In this document: positions 44,186 to 52,604 of the stretch, piece by piece
Numbering within the stretch: the first letter of the stretch is position 1
Layout: every line of letters begins with the position of its first letter
Source: Pedobacter puniceum
GTDB taxonomy: Bacteria > Bacteroidota > Bacteroidia > Sphingobacteriales > Sphingobacteriaceae
NCBI RefSeq assembly: GCF_009674685.1
Contig: NZ_WKJI01000001.1
Span: 124,001 to 188,000, forward strand
Length of the DNA stretch: 64,000 nt
Reading direction: 5' to 3'
The notes under the pieces: model-generated
Database searches by the model: none
What the model saw: only the letters and a program-made list of their open reading frames with translations
Told to the model about the DNA's origin: nothing
Made by a program: the position numbers and the translations under genes

Positions 44186-45430
44186 ATGAAAGATTTTAAA
44201 ATGGTGAATTTAAAAGATAAAAAAGGTGTTTATGTGTTGATGATTTTGCTTTTAGCATTTTTTTCTTCTTGTGAATTTTTTGCAGATAAAAAAGCACATG
44301 AACATACCACGCAATATACTTGCCCTATGCATCCAGAAATTATTGAGGATGAATTTGGAAGTTGCCCAATTTGCAAAATGGATTTGGTGCCTAAACTTAC
44401 CGAGGCAGAGCAGGTAAAAGATGTAAGTTTAGAAAGCTTATTACAGCCTACCAATAATTTGGTAGTTTCTAAAATAGGCTTAACTAAAATCAGCGAAAGT
44501 GAAGAAGAAATAACTATTGATGCTTTAGGCTTTACAGCTTATAATGATAATTATACAGGTACCGTAGCAGCAAGATTTGGCGGTAGAATTGAGAAAATGT
44601 ATTTGAAATATAATTATCAAGATGTAAATAATGGGCAAAAAGTACTAGAACTTTACAGTCCGGAGATGCTTACCGCACAAGAAGAACTACTATTCTTAGT
44701 GAAAAATGATGCCGGAAATGATATCTTAATTCAAGCTGCTAAACAAAAATTACAGCTATTAGGTGTATCTGCACAGCAAATTAATCAAATCATTAAAACA
44801 AAGAAAAGCAATTTTACATTGCCGGTTTATAGTTCTTATACAGGGCATATCCATGATGTTAATGAGGAAGAGCAAGGTATGCAGCTTAATATGAATACCA
44901 CTCAGCTACAGCTTAGAGAGGGTATGTATGTTAATAAAGGAGATATACTTTTTAAGGTTTATAATCCAGAGCATTTATGGGTGTTGGTTGATGTTTATAC
45001 GCATCAGCAAAAGATGGTGAAAGTAGGTTCGCAAGTAAGCCTCACGGTAGAAACACATCCTGATAAGGAAATCCAAGCTAAGATAAATTTTATTGAGCCC
45101 TTTTTTAGAGAAGGAGCTAAAACTATCAAAGCGAGGATAAATATCGATAACCCTAATCAACATTTACCTGTAGGAGCGCAGGTGAAGGCTAAAATTAAAG
45201 CAGAAACTTTATCTGGTAATTGGTTGCCAGAAAGTGCTGTGATTAGTTTAGGGCTACATGAGGTTGTAATGTTGAAAACAGCCGCTGGTTTTAAAGTGCA
45301 TCAAGTGGAAACTGGTTATCGTGGGAATGCTAAAGTTCAGGTTTTAAAAGGCTTAAGTGCTAAGGATGAGGTAGCAGTAAATGCTCAATATTTAATAGAT
45401 AGTGAAAGTTTTATCGCAATTAAACCATAA
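44186..45430 (+). CDS. RND periplasmic adaptor (CusB-like) with N-terminal heavy-metal-binding domain
   Basis: 414 residues. Lipoprotein signal (FFSSC, Cys about 29), an HMBD (YTCPMHPEII, then GSCPICKMDLV), and the MFP adaptor body: barrel-sandwich hybrid, a helical hairpin (YSPEMLTAQEELLFLVKN), a lipoyl-like part (MYVNKGDILFKVYNPEHLWV) and a membrane-proximal domain. It links the inner-membrane pump to the TolC-type channel. The start could also be MVNLKDKKG, 15 bp downstream, which gives a shorter signal peptide. It is followed after 1 bp by a second adaptor gene, so the pump may use two different adaptors. Confidence 0.9.
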   Translation: MKDFKMVNLKDKKGVYVLMILLLAFFSSCEFFADKKAHEHTTQYTCPMHPEIIEDEFGSCPICKMDLVPKLTEAEQVKDVSLESLLQPTNNLVVSKIGLTKISESEEEITIDALGFTAYNDNYTGTVAARFGGRIEKMYLKYNYQDVNNGQKVLELYSPEMLTAQEELLFLVKNDAGNDILIQAAKQKLQLLGVSAQQINQIIKTKKSNFTLPVYSSYTGHIHDVNEEEQGMQLNMNTTQLQLREGMYVNKGDILFKVYNPEHLWVLVDVYTHQQKMVKVGSQVSLTVETHPDKEIQAKINFIEPFFREGAKTIKARINIDNPNQHLPVGAQVKAKIKAETLSGNWLPESAVISLGLHEVVMLKTAAGFKVHQVETGYRGNAKVQVLKGLSAKDEVAVNAQYLIDSESFIAIKP

Positions 45431-45431
45431 G

Positions 45432-46604
45432 ATGAAAATATTAAAATTGATTTCGCTAGCTGTTTTGCTTGTGGTAAATGCCTGTAGTGGCGATAAAAAA
45501 ACTACAGCAGACAGCAATACTTATTATACCTGCTCTATGCATCCGCAGATTATGGAGCCAGAACCTGGTACTTGTGCCATTTGTAAAATGGATTTAATTG
45601 CAGTACAAAAGAATTCAAGTAAGAAAGTGAACGAGTTGATGTTGAGCGACCAACAAATTCAGTTGGGAAATATCCAAACCGATACTGTTAAAGCTGGTGG
45701 CGTTAATGCAGAGTTTACAGTTACTGCAACTTTAAGTACCGACGAAAATTTACAAGAAGCAATAAGTGCCAGAGTTGGAGGTAGGATAGAACGTTTGTAT
45801 GTTAAGAATATGGGCGATTTTGTTTCTGCTGGATCTAAATTAATGGATATTTATAGTGAAGAGTTAAATAGTGCTAAACAAGAATATCTGGCAGCTTTAG
45901 AGAAGCAACAAGAGTTTAAAAATGGCTTGATAGATTATGGTCGTTTGTTGCAAAGCGCAAAGCAAAAACTAGTACTATGGGGGATGACAGAGCAACAGAT
46001 TAAAACCTTGGCCCAACAAAAGAAGATAGATAAGTTTACTTCTTTTTATAGTAAAAAATCAGGCTACATTACAGAGCTTATGGTAACAGAGGGAGATTAT
46101 GTAATGGAAGGCTCTTTGATTTTGAAACTAGCAGATTTATCTAATTTATGGGCAGAAGCTCAATTATATTCATCACAATTAGCACAAGTTAATTTACAAC
46201 AAGCAGTAAAAGTGAATATTCCTGATTTTCCTGAAAAAGAAATTATAGGTCGTGTTGATTTTCAAAACCCAGAAATTAGTGCCAGTAGCAGGGTGAATTT
46301 GATTAGGATTAATGTAGCTAACAAAGATTTGCAACTGAAACCAGGAATGCTAGCTTATGTAAAGTTCAAAGGGAAAGCATCAGCAAATATATCAGTACCT
46401 ATAAAAGCTGTGATAAGAAACGGTAAAACAAATGTAGTTTGGTTAAAAACCGGAAAAAACACTTATACCCAAAAAGAAGTAATTACCGGAGTAGAAAACA
46501 ATAGTCAGATTGAAATTAAAGAAGGCCTAGAAATAGGCGATTTGCTAGTTACCTCTGGTGCTTATTTATTAAACAGCGAATTAGAATTTAAACAAGGGAG
46601 TTAG
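45432..46604 (+). CDS. Second RND periplasmic adaptor with heavy-metal-binding domain
   Basis: 390 residues. I use the ATG at 45432 (MKILKLISLAVLLVVNACSG, a clean lipoprotein signal); an ATG at 45402 inside the previous gene lacks a good signal. The HMBD (YTCSMHPQIMEPEPGTCAIC) precedes an MFP adaptor domain with the hairpin IYSEELNSAKQEYLAALEKQ and ADLSNLWAEAQLYSSQLAQV. It is a diverged paralog of the upstream adaptor. Two adaptors could form a mixed ring on the RND trimer, in place of the usual six copies of one protein. A terminator follows directly. Confidence 0.9.
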   Translation: MKILKLISLAVLLVVNACSGDKKTTADSNTYYTCSMHPQIMEPEPGTCAICKMDLIAVQKNSSKKVNELMLSDQQIQLGNIQTDTVKAGGVNAEFTVTATLSTDENLQEAISARVGGRIERLYVKNMGDFVSAGSKLMDIYSEELNSAKQEYLAALEKQQEFKNGLIDYGRLLQSAKQKLVLWGMTEQQIKTLAQQKKIDKFTSFYSKKSGYITELMVTEGDYVMEGSLILKLADLSNLWAEAQLYSSQLAQVNLQQAVKVNIPDFPEKEIIGRVDFQNPEISASSRVNLIRINVANKDLQLKPGMLAYVKFKGKASANISVPIKAVIRNGKTNVVWLKTGKNTYTQKEVITGVENNSQIEIKEGLEIGDLLVTSGAYLLNSELEFKQGS

Positions 46605-46617
46605 CTTAGGCTAACTC
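46598..46617 (+). terminator. Terminator of the metal efflux operon
   Basis: GAGTTAGC-TTAG-GCTAACTC followed by TTTTG. The left arm includes the stop codon of the second adaptor gene. Confidence 0.75.
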
Positions 46618-46870
46618 TTTTGCTTTTATATCTATCTCTTTTATCCTATCTTCTTAAATAGGATTCGTATTTATGATTCTTTAATTGGTAAGTTCTTGAT
46701 GATAAAGATGTTAAAATGAGCTAATCCTTTGCTAAGATGACTGATTTTTTTCGAGATAATATGTCTCATATTTGAGAAAAGCCGAACCAAATTACATTTC
46801 ATTTCTCCTAAATTAAGACACTCTTGATATGTGTTTGATGGCTGTTATTAGCAAACCAATTAATCATTAT

Positions 46871-47698
46871 ATGAAATCAATTTTTACTACAGTTTTAGCC
46901 TTGATGTTAGGTTTAACATTGAAAGCACAACCCTGGAGCTACAACTTTGGCAGTCAGAAAGGTGTTTTTAATGCTACGGCAGTATCAACATCTTCAAAAA
47001 GTAATCTATTAAAACCTGAATCTGGTGGAGTAGCCCGTTTTAGGTACATAGATAGTATAGGTTACGGAGAATATGTTCAAAATGCTGGTGGCTCTGCCCT
47101 AAGAATTAATGGGTCAGCAATAGGCGCTGGCACCAAGTTTTCAATCTATGATTTCCCAGGAACTAATGTTCTAGATTTAAGTTTCAAGCTGAGATTTGAG
47201 TCTGGTACAAGCGGTAATTTTTTTATTGGAATTGGAAATCATATGGCGGAGGGATCATTCTTTTCTAATAATAGCAATGTAAATCAAGAAAAGGATAAAG
47301 TATTTACTGGTTTTAGGTTTGATTTGAAAGCAAGCCCCATAAACCATTCAGTACGTTACTTAGAAGGTACATCCTATTTGGGTGTTAATGCTAAGTTGAA
47401 TCCAGTTCTAGCATTAGAAAATGGTAAAGATTATCAGGTACAAATATTATGTAATAATAGCTCTAATACCACCACTTATAAGAAAAATGGTTCAAGCTAT
47501 ACCATAGAGCCACAAAAATATCATGTATGGATAAATGGTACGCAAATTTTGAAGGCAGCTACTGATGGTAATTTCGGAGCTTACCAAGCAAGCTCTAAAG
47601 AAGTAGTCTTAAATGCTTTTGGTTTATTCTTTAACAATGCAAAAGATAAAGCAGCTGTTATTGTTGATGATTTTATTTATAGTAATAAACTTCCTTGA
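46871..47698 (+). CDS. Uncharacterised secreted protein, paralog 1 (no sorting tail)
   Basis: 275 residues from ATG 46871; upstream in-frame ATGs give no proper signal peptide. Signal peptide ends at LKAQ, and the mature protein starts PWSYNFGSQKG. It has no motif I can name. It is a clear paralog of the next gene: both share QPW[ST]Y[ND]FG, GSALR, GTKFSIY, SGxxGNFFxxxG, NxxxxTIxPxxYHxW and a last strand IVDDFIYSNKLP / IIDNFAYNNTLP. The beta-rich pattern suggests a jelly-roll, lectin-like fold; this is inference. It lacks the T9SS tail present in its sister. It precedes the alginate locus, so polysaccharide binding is possible but unproven. Confidence 0.75.
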   Translation: MKSIFTTVLALMLGLTLKAQPWSYNFGSQKGVFNATAVSTSSKSNLLKPESGGVARFRYIDSIGYGEYVQNAGGSALRINGSAIGAGTKFSIYDFPGTNVLDLSFKLRFESGTSGNFFIGIGNHMAEGSFFSNNSNVNQEKDKVFTGFRFDLKASPINHSVRYLEGTSYLGVNAKLNPVLALENGKDYQVQILCNNSSNTTTYKKNGSSYTIEPQKYHVWINGTQILKAATDGNFGAYQASSKEVVLNAFGLFFNNAKDKAAVIVDDFIYSNKLP

Positions 47699-47726
47699 TT
47701 ATAAACTTACATTTAAACTCAATTTT

Positions 47727-49175
47727 ATGAAGAAAATTTTACTTTTTATTTTATTGCTAGGTTTTTTAGCTAGTGCTCATGCACAGCCATGGACTTATGA
47801 TTTTGGTACTGCTACGGGTACTACTACGGCAACCATTACATCCAATACCACAAACTCTTTTCTACCAAGACCCAATCCTAGTGATAATAATACTACTACT
47901 TTTATTGCAAGATTAAGGCATGTGGCAAACCCATTGGGATATTTTGAAATGGTGAACTCTGGGGCAAGTTTTATTTCAGGATCTGCTTTACGAACTTACA
48001 GTGCAGGCAGTGGTTCTGGAACTAAATTTAGTATTTACGGAATTCCATCTCAGTCTCGCTATTTTGATTTAGCATTTGATTTCCAAGTTATATCTGGTGC
48101 AACTGGAAACTTTTTCGTTTGCGTTGGTGCAGATGGCGTTGCACCTTCATTAGTGGATAATTTTTTTAGTGACAATTCAAATACTGATATTGCTGATACT
48201 ATTTTTACTTATGTTAGATTAAATTTTGCCTCACCCAATCATTCTTTAAGAGTTTCTAATTATCCTTCAGGTGGTGGAGCTATAGCACAAACTACTTTAA
48301 GTACCAGCTTAAACCCTAGCATAAGTGCTATTAATAATAGTACAGTCGGTAGACTAAGATTATTGTGTAATGCTTCTAATAATAGTGTTCAATATACTAT
48401 TGCTAACACTAATTATACCATTGCTCCTCGTTCTTACCATATTTGGTTTGGTAATAATCAGCTACTTTTAGCTGCTGATAATCCAAACTTTGGTCAAACC
48501 AATCCTGATTTTCCTGCTCTAAATAGGTTAAATGCTTTTGCAATTTTTAGTAATGGTACTACAGATAATGCTAATTTTATTATAGATAATTTCGCTTATA
48601 ACAATACCTTACCTAGTTTAGTAGTATTACCAGTATCCTTAACATCATTTACTGCTAGAAAAAGCAATAATCAAATACAATTAGCTTGGTCTACTGCTTC
48701 AGAAAGTAATAACTCGCATTTTGAGATAGAGCGTTCTGTAAACGGAACCGATTTTGTTAAAATTGGTGAGAGAAAAGGAGCAGGTAATAGTTCTTCTGTC
48801 TTAAACTACAGTTTTATTGATAACAATCCTGCAAGTGGCACTAACTACTACCGTTTAAAACAAGTAGATTTTGACGGTAAGTTTGAGTACTCTGATATTC
48901 AAGCAGCTTCTTTAGCTTCTACCGAAGAATTAGCACTTAAATATTTAGGTGGTCAAGATACTCATCAGGTTAAGTTTGAAATAAATACTCAGAAAAATAC
49001 TAATGGTTCTTTAATCATTTATGATTTATCTGGCAGAAGAGTAGCTAAACAAGATTTGCTGCTTAAAGAGGGTTCAAATCTTGTGCCTTTATCTATGCTG
49101 AACTTAAACTCGGGGGTATATTTCGCTGCTTGCCAAGTAGATGGTAAAGTTGTAACCCAAAAATTTGTAAAATAA
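47727..49175 (+). CDS. Uncharacterised secreted protein, paralog 2 with T9SS sorting domain
   Basis: 482 residues from ATG 47727, with a signal peptide ending in SAHA. Residues about 20-290 are homologous to the upstream gene. A fibronectin-like linker follows (LPVSLTSFTARKSNNQIQLAW, FEIERSVNGTDFVKIGERKG, NYYRLKQVDFDGKFEYSDI), a part often found just before T9SS tails. The end (LIIYDLSGRRVAKQDL to VVTQKFVK) is a T9SS type A sorting domain. So a similar extracellular domain exists in a secreted-only and a T9SS-sorted form in tandem. The gap to paralog 1 is 28 bp. A terminator follows. Confidence 0.82.
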   Translation: MKKILLFILLLGFLASAHAQPWTYDFGTATGTTTATITSNTTNSFLPRPNPSDNNTTTFIARLRHVANPLGYFEMVNSGASFISGSALRTYSAGSGSGTKFSIYGIPSQSRYFDLAFDFQVISGATGNFFVCVGADGVAPSLVDNFFSDNSNTDIADTIFTYVRLNFASPNHSLRVSNYPSGGGAIAQTTLSTSLNPSISAINNSTVGRLRLLCNASNNSVQYTIANTNYTIAPRSYHIWFGNNQLLLAADNPNFGQTNPDFPALNRLNAFAIFSNGTTDNANFIIDNFAYNNTLPSLVVLPVSLTSFTARKSNNQIQLAWSTASESNNSHFEIERSVNGTDFVKIGERKGAGNSSSVLNYSFIDNNPASGTNYYRLKQVDFDGKFEYSDIQAASLASTEELALKYLGGQDTHQVKFEINTQKNTNGSLIIYDLSGRRVAKQDLLLKEGSNLVPLSMLNLNSGVYFAACQVDGKVVTQKFVK

Positions 49176-49198
49176 AATCCATAATAGTTAGTGTATAC

Positions 49199-49226
49199 AA
49201 GGCCTTTGTAGAAATGCAAAGGCCTT
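49199..49226 (+). terminator. Terminator of the secreted paralog pair
   Basis: A 10-bp perfect stem AAGGCCTTTG / CAAAGGCCTT with an 8-nt loop, followed by TATTA. It separates this unit from the alginate regulator. Confidence 0.78.
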
Positions 49227-49249
49227 TATTACTAAAATTTAAATTAAAA

Positions 49250-49289
49250 TTTGGTTAACCAATTTTAAAAACTATATTTGGTTAACCAA
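49250..49289 (+). promoter_or_regulatory. Promoter of the alginate regulator overlapped by two operators
   Basis: The -33 TTTG (49250-49253) and the -7 TATATTTG (49273-49280) lie 19 bp apart, the usual Bacteroidota spacing. The perfect palindrome TTGGTTAACCAA occurs twice, at 49251-49262 over the -33 box and at 49278-49289 over the -7 box, centres 27 bp apart. The regulator ATG is at 49300. The arrangement predicts repression of the gene by its own FadR/GntR product. Confidence 0.78.
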
Positions 49290-49299
49290 TTTTTTGTAA

Positions 49300-50046
49300 A
49301 TGAGTCAGCTTACAGAAACCAAAAAAAGCATAAAATTAGAATCCCCGGTTGATAAAATCATCGGGCAGTTAAAGCACTTGATAACCTCTGGTCAGTTAAA
49401 ACCTGGAGATAGGTTACCAGCAGAAAGAGTTTTATCAGAAAGTTTTGGTGTAGGCAGAAGTTATGTAAGAGAGGCTATTTTAAAACTAGAATTTTATGGG
49501 CTTTTAAAAACTAATCCGCAAAGCGGTACTTATGTTTCTGGGCTCAGCATCAACGTTATTGATAATATCATTTCTGATATCATCAAATTTAATAAGGATG
49601 ATTTTAATGCCTTAATAGAAGCTAGATATCATTTAGAACTAACTGCGGTAAAATTAGCTGCGGAAAGAAGAAGCGAAGAAGATGTAGAGGAAATTAAATC
49701 GGCTTTAGAAGATTATGAAAATAAACTAAGCAGTGGTGCAGATAATGCAGTGGAGGAGGATATGATTTTTCATATCAAGATAGCTAAAGCTTCTAAAAAT
49801 TCCGTTGTAGAATCTATGATATTAATTCTTATTCCTGATTTGATTAAGAATATCGTAGAAAGCAAAATTTGTGGAGAAAACCGAGGCAAAAAAGCTATAG
49901 CAGAACATCGGAAAGTGTTAGAAGCTATAGAAAAGCAGGATGTTGGTATGGCAGAACAGGCTATGGCAGCGCATTTAGATGAGATTTGGCAGATTAGCAA
50001 GGCTGGTTTTGCAACGCAACATATCATGAAGCAAGCAGCATTATAA
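49300..50046 (+). CDS. FadR-subfamily GntR regulator of the alginate locus
   Basis: 248 residues. N-terminal GntR winged helix (about 14-80; LKPGDRLPAERVLSESFGVG, SYVREAILKLEFYGLL, then SGTYVSGL). The C-terminal all-helical FCD domain (about 100-235) carries metal-site candidates (EARYHLELTAV; EDMIFHIKIA; EHRKVLEAI) and binds small acids. Members of this branch control uronate and alginate use. The gene heads the locus, 50 bp before the PL17 lyase gene. Two palindromes in its promoter fit autorepression. The inducer is probably DEH or KDG, by analogy only. Confidence 0.92.
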   Translation: MSQLTETKKSIKLESPVDKIIGQLKHLITSGQLKPGDRLPAERVLSESFGVGRSYVREAILKLEFYGLLKTNPQSGTYVSGLSINVIDNIISDIIKFNKDDFNALIEARYHLELTAVKLAAERRSEEDVEEIKSALEDYENKLSSGADNAVEEDMIFHIKIAKASKNSVVESMILILIPDLIKNIVESKICGENRGKKAIAEHRKVLEAIEKQDVGMAEQAMAAHLDEIWQISKAGFATQHIMKQAAL

Positions 50047-50096
50047 CCTGTTATAAGGATAAAACCAATAATAAATTAACATATTGATTTTCATTT

Positions 50097-51347
50097 ATGA
50101 ACTACTTAAAAACAGTGGTAATTGTAATTTTTTGCCTCATTTTTAGCCTAAATAGCTTTGCGCAAAAGCACCCTTCTTTAATGCTTACAGAGGCTCAATT
50201 ACCAGAAATAAGAAATGGCGTTCAGCAATATCCATTACTTCAAACATCTTATGAAGCACTTAAAACCGAGGCAGATTTAGCTCTGAAATCGCCGTTAAAC
50301 GTACCTATTCCAACTGATGGAGGGGGCGGAGTTACACATGAGCAGCATAAAAGAAATTATATCAATATTTTAAACTGCGGAGTTGCTTATCAAATCTCTC
50401 AGGATAAAAAATATGCCAATTATGTGAGAGATATCTTGCTCAATTATGCTTCACAATACCAGAAATGGCCTTTACATCCAAAGAGGAAGCCAAATCATCC
50501 GGCAGGGAAAATATTTTGGCAAGGTTTAAATGATTGTGTTTGGCAGGTGTATGTGATACAAGGCTATGATTTGGTTTACAATGCCTTAACAACAAAAGAA
50601 CGCCAGCAAATAGAGCAAAATCTTTTCATGCCTATCCTTAAATTTTTAACGGTAGATAGCTATGAAACTTTCAATAAAATTCATAACCATGGCACTTGGA
50701 ATGTTGCTGCGGTAGGGATGACCGGTTATGTCTTAAATCAGCCTGATTATGTAGAAATGGCAATAAAAGGTTCTAAAAAAGATGGTAAAACCGGCTATTT
50801 AGCACAAATCAATCAATTGTTCTCTCCAGATGGTTATTATATGGAAGGGCCTTATTATCAGCGCTATGCTTTGTTGCCGTTTATCCTTTTTGCAAAAGCG
50901 ATTAATAATTATCAGCCTCAGCTAAATATTTTTGAGTACCGAGATAAATTGCTAGCAAAAGCCATCAATACATCTTTACAGCTTACTTATACCAACGGCG
51001 TTTTATTCCCTTTTAACGATGCTATTAAAGATAAAACTTATGAATCTATAGAGTTGGTTTATGGCTTAAATCTCGCTTACGCGGATATAAAAGAAGAAAA
51101 TCATCTGTTAGAAATTGCTCAAAAACAAGGAAAAGTAATTGTTTCTGATGCAGGTTTAAAAGTAGCTAAAGCTATAACAGCTGGTAAAACCGAGCCGTTC
51201 AAATACCAATCTCAGTGGATAAGAGATGGTGGCAACGGTAATGAAGGGGGCGTTGGTATTTTAAGAGTCGGTGAGAATAAAGACCAACAAGCTTTAGTTT
51301 TAAGGCAGCATCACAGGGTATGGGACATGGCCATTTTGATAGGCTAA
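50097..51347 (+). CDS. PL17 oligoalginate lyase, N-terminal part (frameshifted gene)
   Basis: Signal peptide 1-22 (FAQ). The alpha/alpha-toroid part of an exolytic oligoalginate lyase is complete: HPSLMLTEAQLPEIR at the start, NHGTW with catalytic Asn197-His198, and EGPYYQRYALLPF with Tyr254, which line up in spacing with Asn201, His202 and Tyr258 of Alg17C (from memory). After RQHHR the frame runs into VWDMAILIG and stops; the true continuation QGMGHGHFDRL is in the next frame. One missing base near 51312-51318 explains it (for example CACCAGGG reduced to CACAGGG). Only this break is needed to restore a protein of about 711 residues. PL17 releases unsaturated monouronate from alginate oligomers in the periplasm. 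Confidence 0.88.
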   Translation: MNYLKTVVIVIFCLIFSLNSFAQKHPSLMLTEAQLPEIRNGVQQYPLLQTSYEALKTEADLALKSPLNVPIPTDGGGGVTHEQHKRNYINILNCGVAYQISQDKKYANYVRDILLNYASQYQKWPLHPKRKPNHPAGKIFWQGLNDCVWQVYVIQGYDLVYNALTTKERQQIEQNLFMPILKFLTVDSYETFNKIHNHGTWNVAAVGMTGYVLNQPDYVEMAIKGSKKDGKTGYLAQINQLFSPDGYYMEGPYYQRYALLPFILFAKAINNYQPQLNIFEYRDKLLAKAINTSLQLTYTNGVLFPFNDAIKDKTYESIELVYGLNLAYADIKEENHLLEIAQKQGKVIVSDAGLKVAKAITAGKTEPFKYQSQWIRDGGNGNEGGVGILRVGENKDQQALVLRQHHRVWDMAILIG

Positions 51348-52231
51348 ATATTTTGTATTACGATAATAATGCCGAAGTTTTTAATGATTATGGAGCTGCT
51401 AGGTTTATCAATATCGAATCTAAAAGAGGCGGGCATTATTTGCCAGAAAACACCAGTTGGGCAAAGCAAACGGTAGCGCATAATACTTTAGTAGTTGATG
51501 AAACTTCACACTATCAAGCCAAAGAAGAATTGGGAGAAAAACAGCATCCAGAGCTTTTATATTTTAGTAATCAGCCTCAATTACAAGTGGTAAGCGCTAA
51601 AGAAACACATGCTTACGCTGATGTTGATTTGTATAGAACTACCGCTTTGGTAAAACTTCCAGAGCTTCATAAAGCTCTTTTGATTGATGTATACCGAGCG
51701 AATTCTGCTAACAATCATCAGTACGATTTACCTTTTTGGTATAACGGTCATTTGGTAAATGCTTCATTTAAAATAAACGCAATTACCGATAATTTAAGAG
51801 CTTTAGGCAAGGCAAATGGCTATCAACATATCTGGAAAACTGCTGAAAATAACCTTGATGCTAAAGGTGGTTTTATCACTATTTTGAATAATAAAAGATT
51901 TTACACCACGCATTTCACAAGTGGGCAGGCACTTGTGGTAAAGCAATTAGCCATTGGCGCTAACGATCCAGAGATGAGCCTTTTCCCTGGCAAAGGTTTT
52001 ATGCTATCACAAGAAGCTGTAAAAAATCAAACTTTTGTGAGTATTACCGAAGCCCATGGCGGGGTAGATCCTATAAATGAAACTATCACGGCAGCAGGTA
52101 GTGGCATTAGCAATTTAACCTTGATAAATAGCGATGAAAGACAAACGCAAATAAGCTTTCAGTTAAAAGGGAAAACTTATATCTATACCATTAACTATCT
52201 GGATAAGAATAATTATATCACATTTAAATAA
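51320..52231 (+). CDS. PL17 oligoalginate lyase, C-terminal part (frameshifted gene)
   Basis: The heparinase II/III-like beta-sandwich half of the upstream lyase, in a shifted frame. It begins at or just before GMGHGHFDRLNIL, whose His residues belong to the metal/active-site region of the family. NDYGAARFINIESKRGGHYL and WAKQTVAHNTLVVDE follow, then a complete C-terminal sheet domain to the stop. The first in-frame ATG (51320) is simply the Met of GMGHGH, so it is not a natural start. I regard this as the 3' part of one broken gene, not as a separate protein. The kdgF-like gene follows after 23 bp, in operon spacing. Confidence 0.85.
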   Translation: MGHGHFDRLNILYYDNNAEVFNDYGAARFINIESKRGGHYLPENTSWAKQTVAHNTLVVDETSHYQAKEELGEKQHPELLYFSNQPQLQVVSAKETHAYADVDLYRTTALVKLPELHKALLIDVYRANSANNHQYDLPFWYNGHLVNASFKINAITDNLRALGKANGYQHIWKTAENNLDAKGGFITILNNKRFYTTHFTSGQALVVKQLAIGANDPEMSLFPGKGFMLSQEAVKNQTFVSITEAHGGVDPINETITAAGSGISNLTLINSDERQTQISFQLKGKTYIYTINYLDKNNYITFK

Positions 52232-52254
52232 ACCAATTAATTACAAAAAAAACA

Positions 52255-52590
52255 ATGCAAAGCAATTCATTTCAATTTGAAAACGAAACCCCTTGGGAAG
52301 ATTTAGGAAATGGCATACAAAGAAAAATGTATGGTTACGATAAGCAAGTTATGATGGTAAAAGTAAAGTTTGAGGTAGGTGCAGTAGGCGCTTTACACCA
52401 GCATTACCATGCGCAAGTAACTTATGTAGAAAGCGGTGCTTTCGAAATGACCATAGGCGATGAGAAAAAGATCATTAGAACAGGCGATGGTTATTACGTA
52501 AAACCACATACCATACATGGTTGCGTATGTTTAGAGCCTGGTGTGTTGATAGATGTATTTAGTCCGCACAGAGAAGATTTTTTAGTTTAA
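52255..52590 (+). CDS. kdgF: KdgF-like cupin: unsaturated uronate linearising enzyme
   Basis: 111 residues forming a single cupin barrel. The metal-binding motif is ALHQHYHAQVTYVESGAFEM (His, His, Gln/His) with a second His in KPHTIHGCVCLEPG. The N-terminal WEDLGNGIQRKMYGYDKQVM is typical of KdgF. KdgF speeds the conversion of the 4,5-unsaturated monouronate freed by alginate and pectin lyases into the open 5-keto form (DEH). This fits its position directly after the PL17 gene. The function is inferred from family and locus. Confidence 0.88.
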   Translation: MQSNSFQFENETPWEDLGNGIQRKMYGYDKQVMMVKVKFEVGAVGALHQHYHAQVTYVESGAFEMTIGDEKKIIRTGDGYYVKPHTIHGCVCLEPGVLIDVFSPHREDFLV

Positions 52591-52604
52591 AAAAATCAGA
52601 ATAA

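Noticed and set aside
45402-45431. Upstream start of the second adaptor (MKVLSQLNHK)
   Set aside because: It lies inside the preceding gene and destroys the lipoprotein signal that starts at 45432.
46764-46777. Operator TCTCA-TATT-TGAGA before the secreted paralogs
   Set aside because: Five-base arms in AT-rich sequence are expected by chance and no regulator is adjacent.
51320-52231. Independent heparinase II/III-like gene starting at 51320
   Set aside because: The ATG is the Met inside the conserved GMGHGHFD motif, and the N-terminal half of the same enzyme lies directly upstream in another frame.
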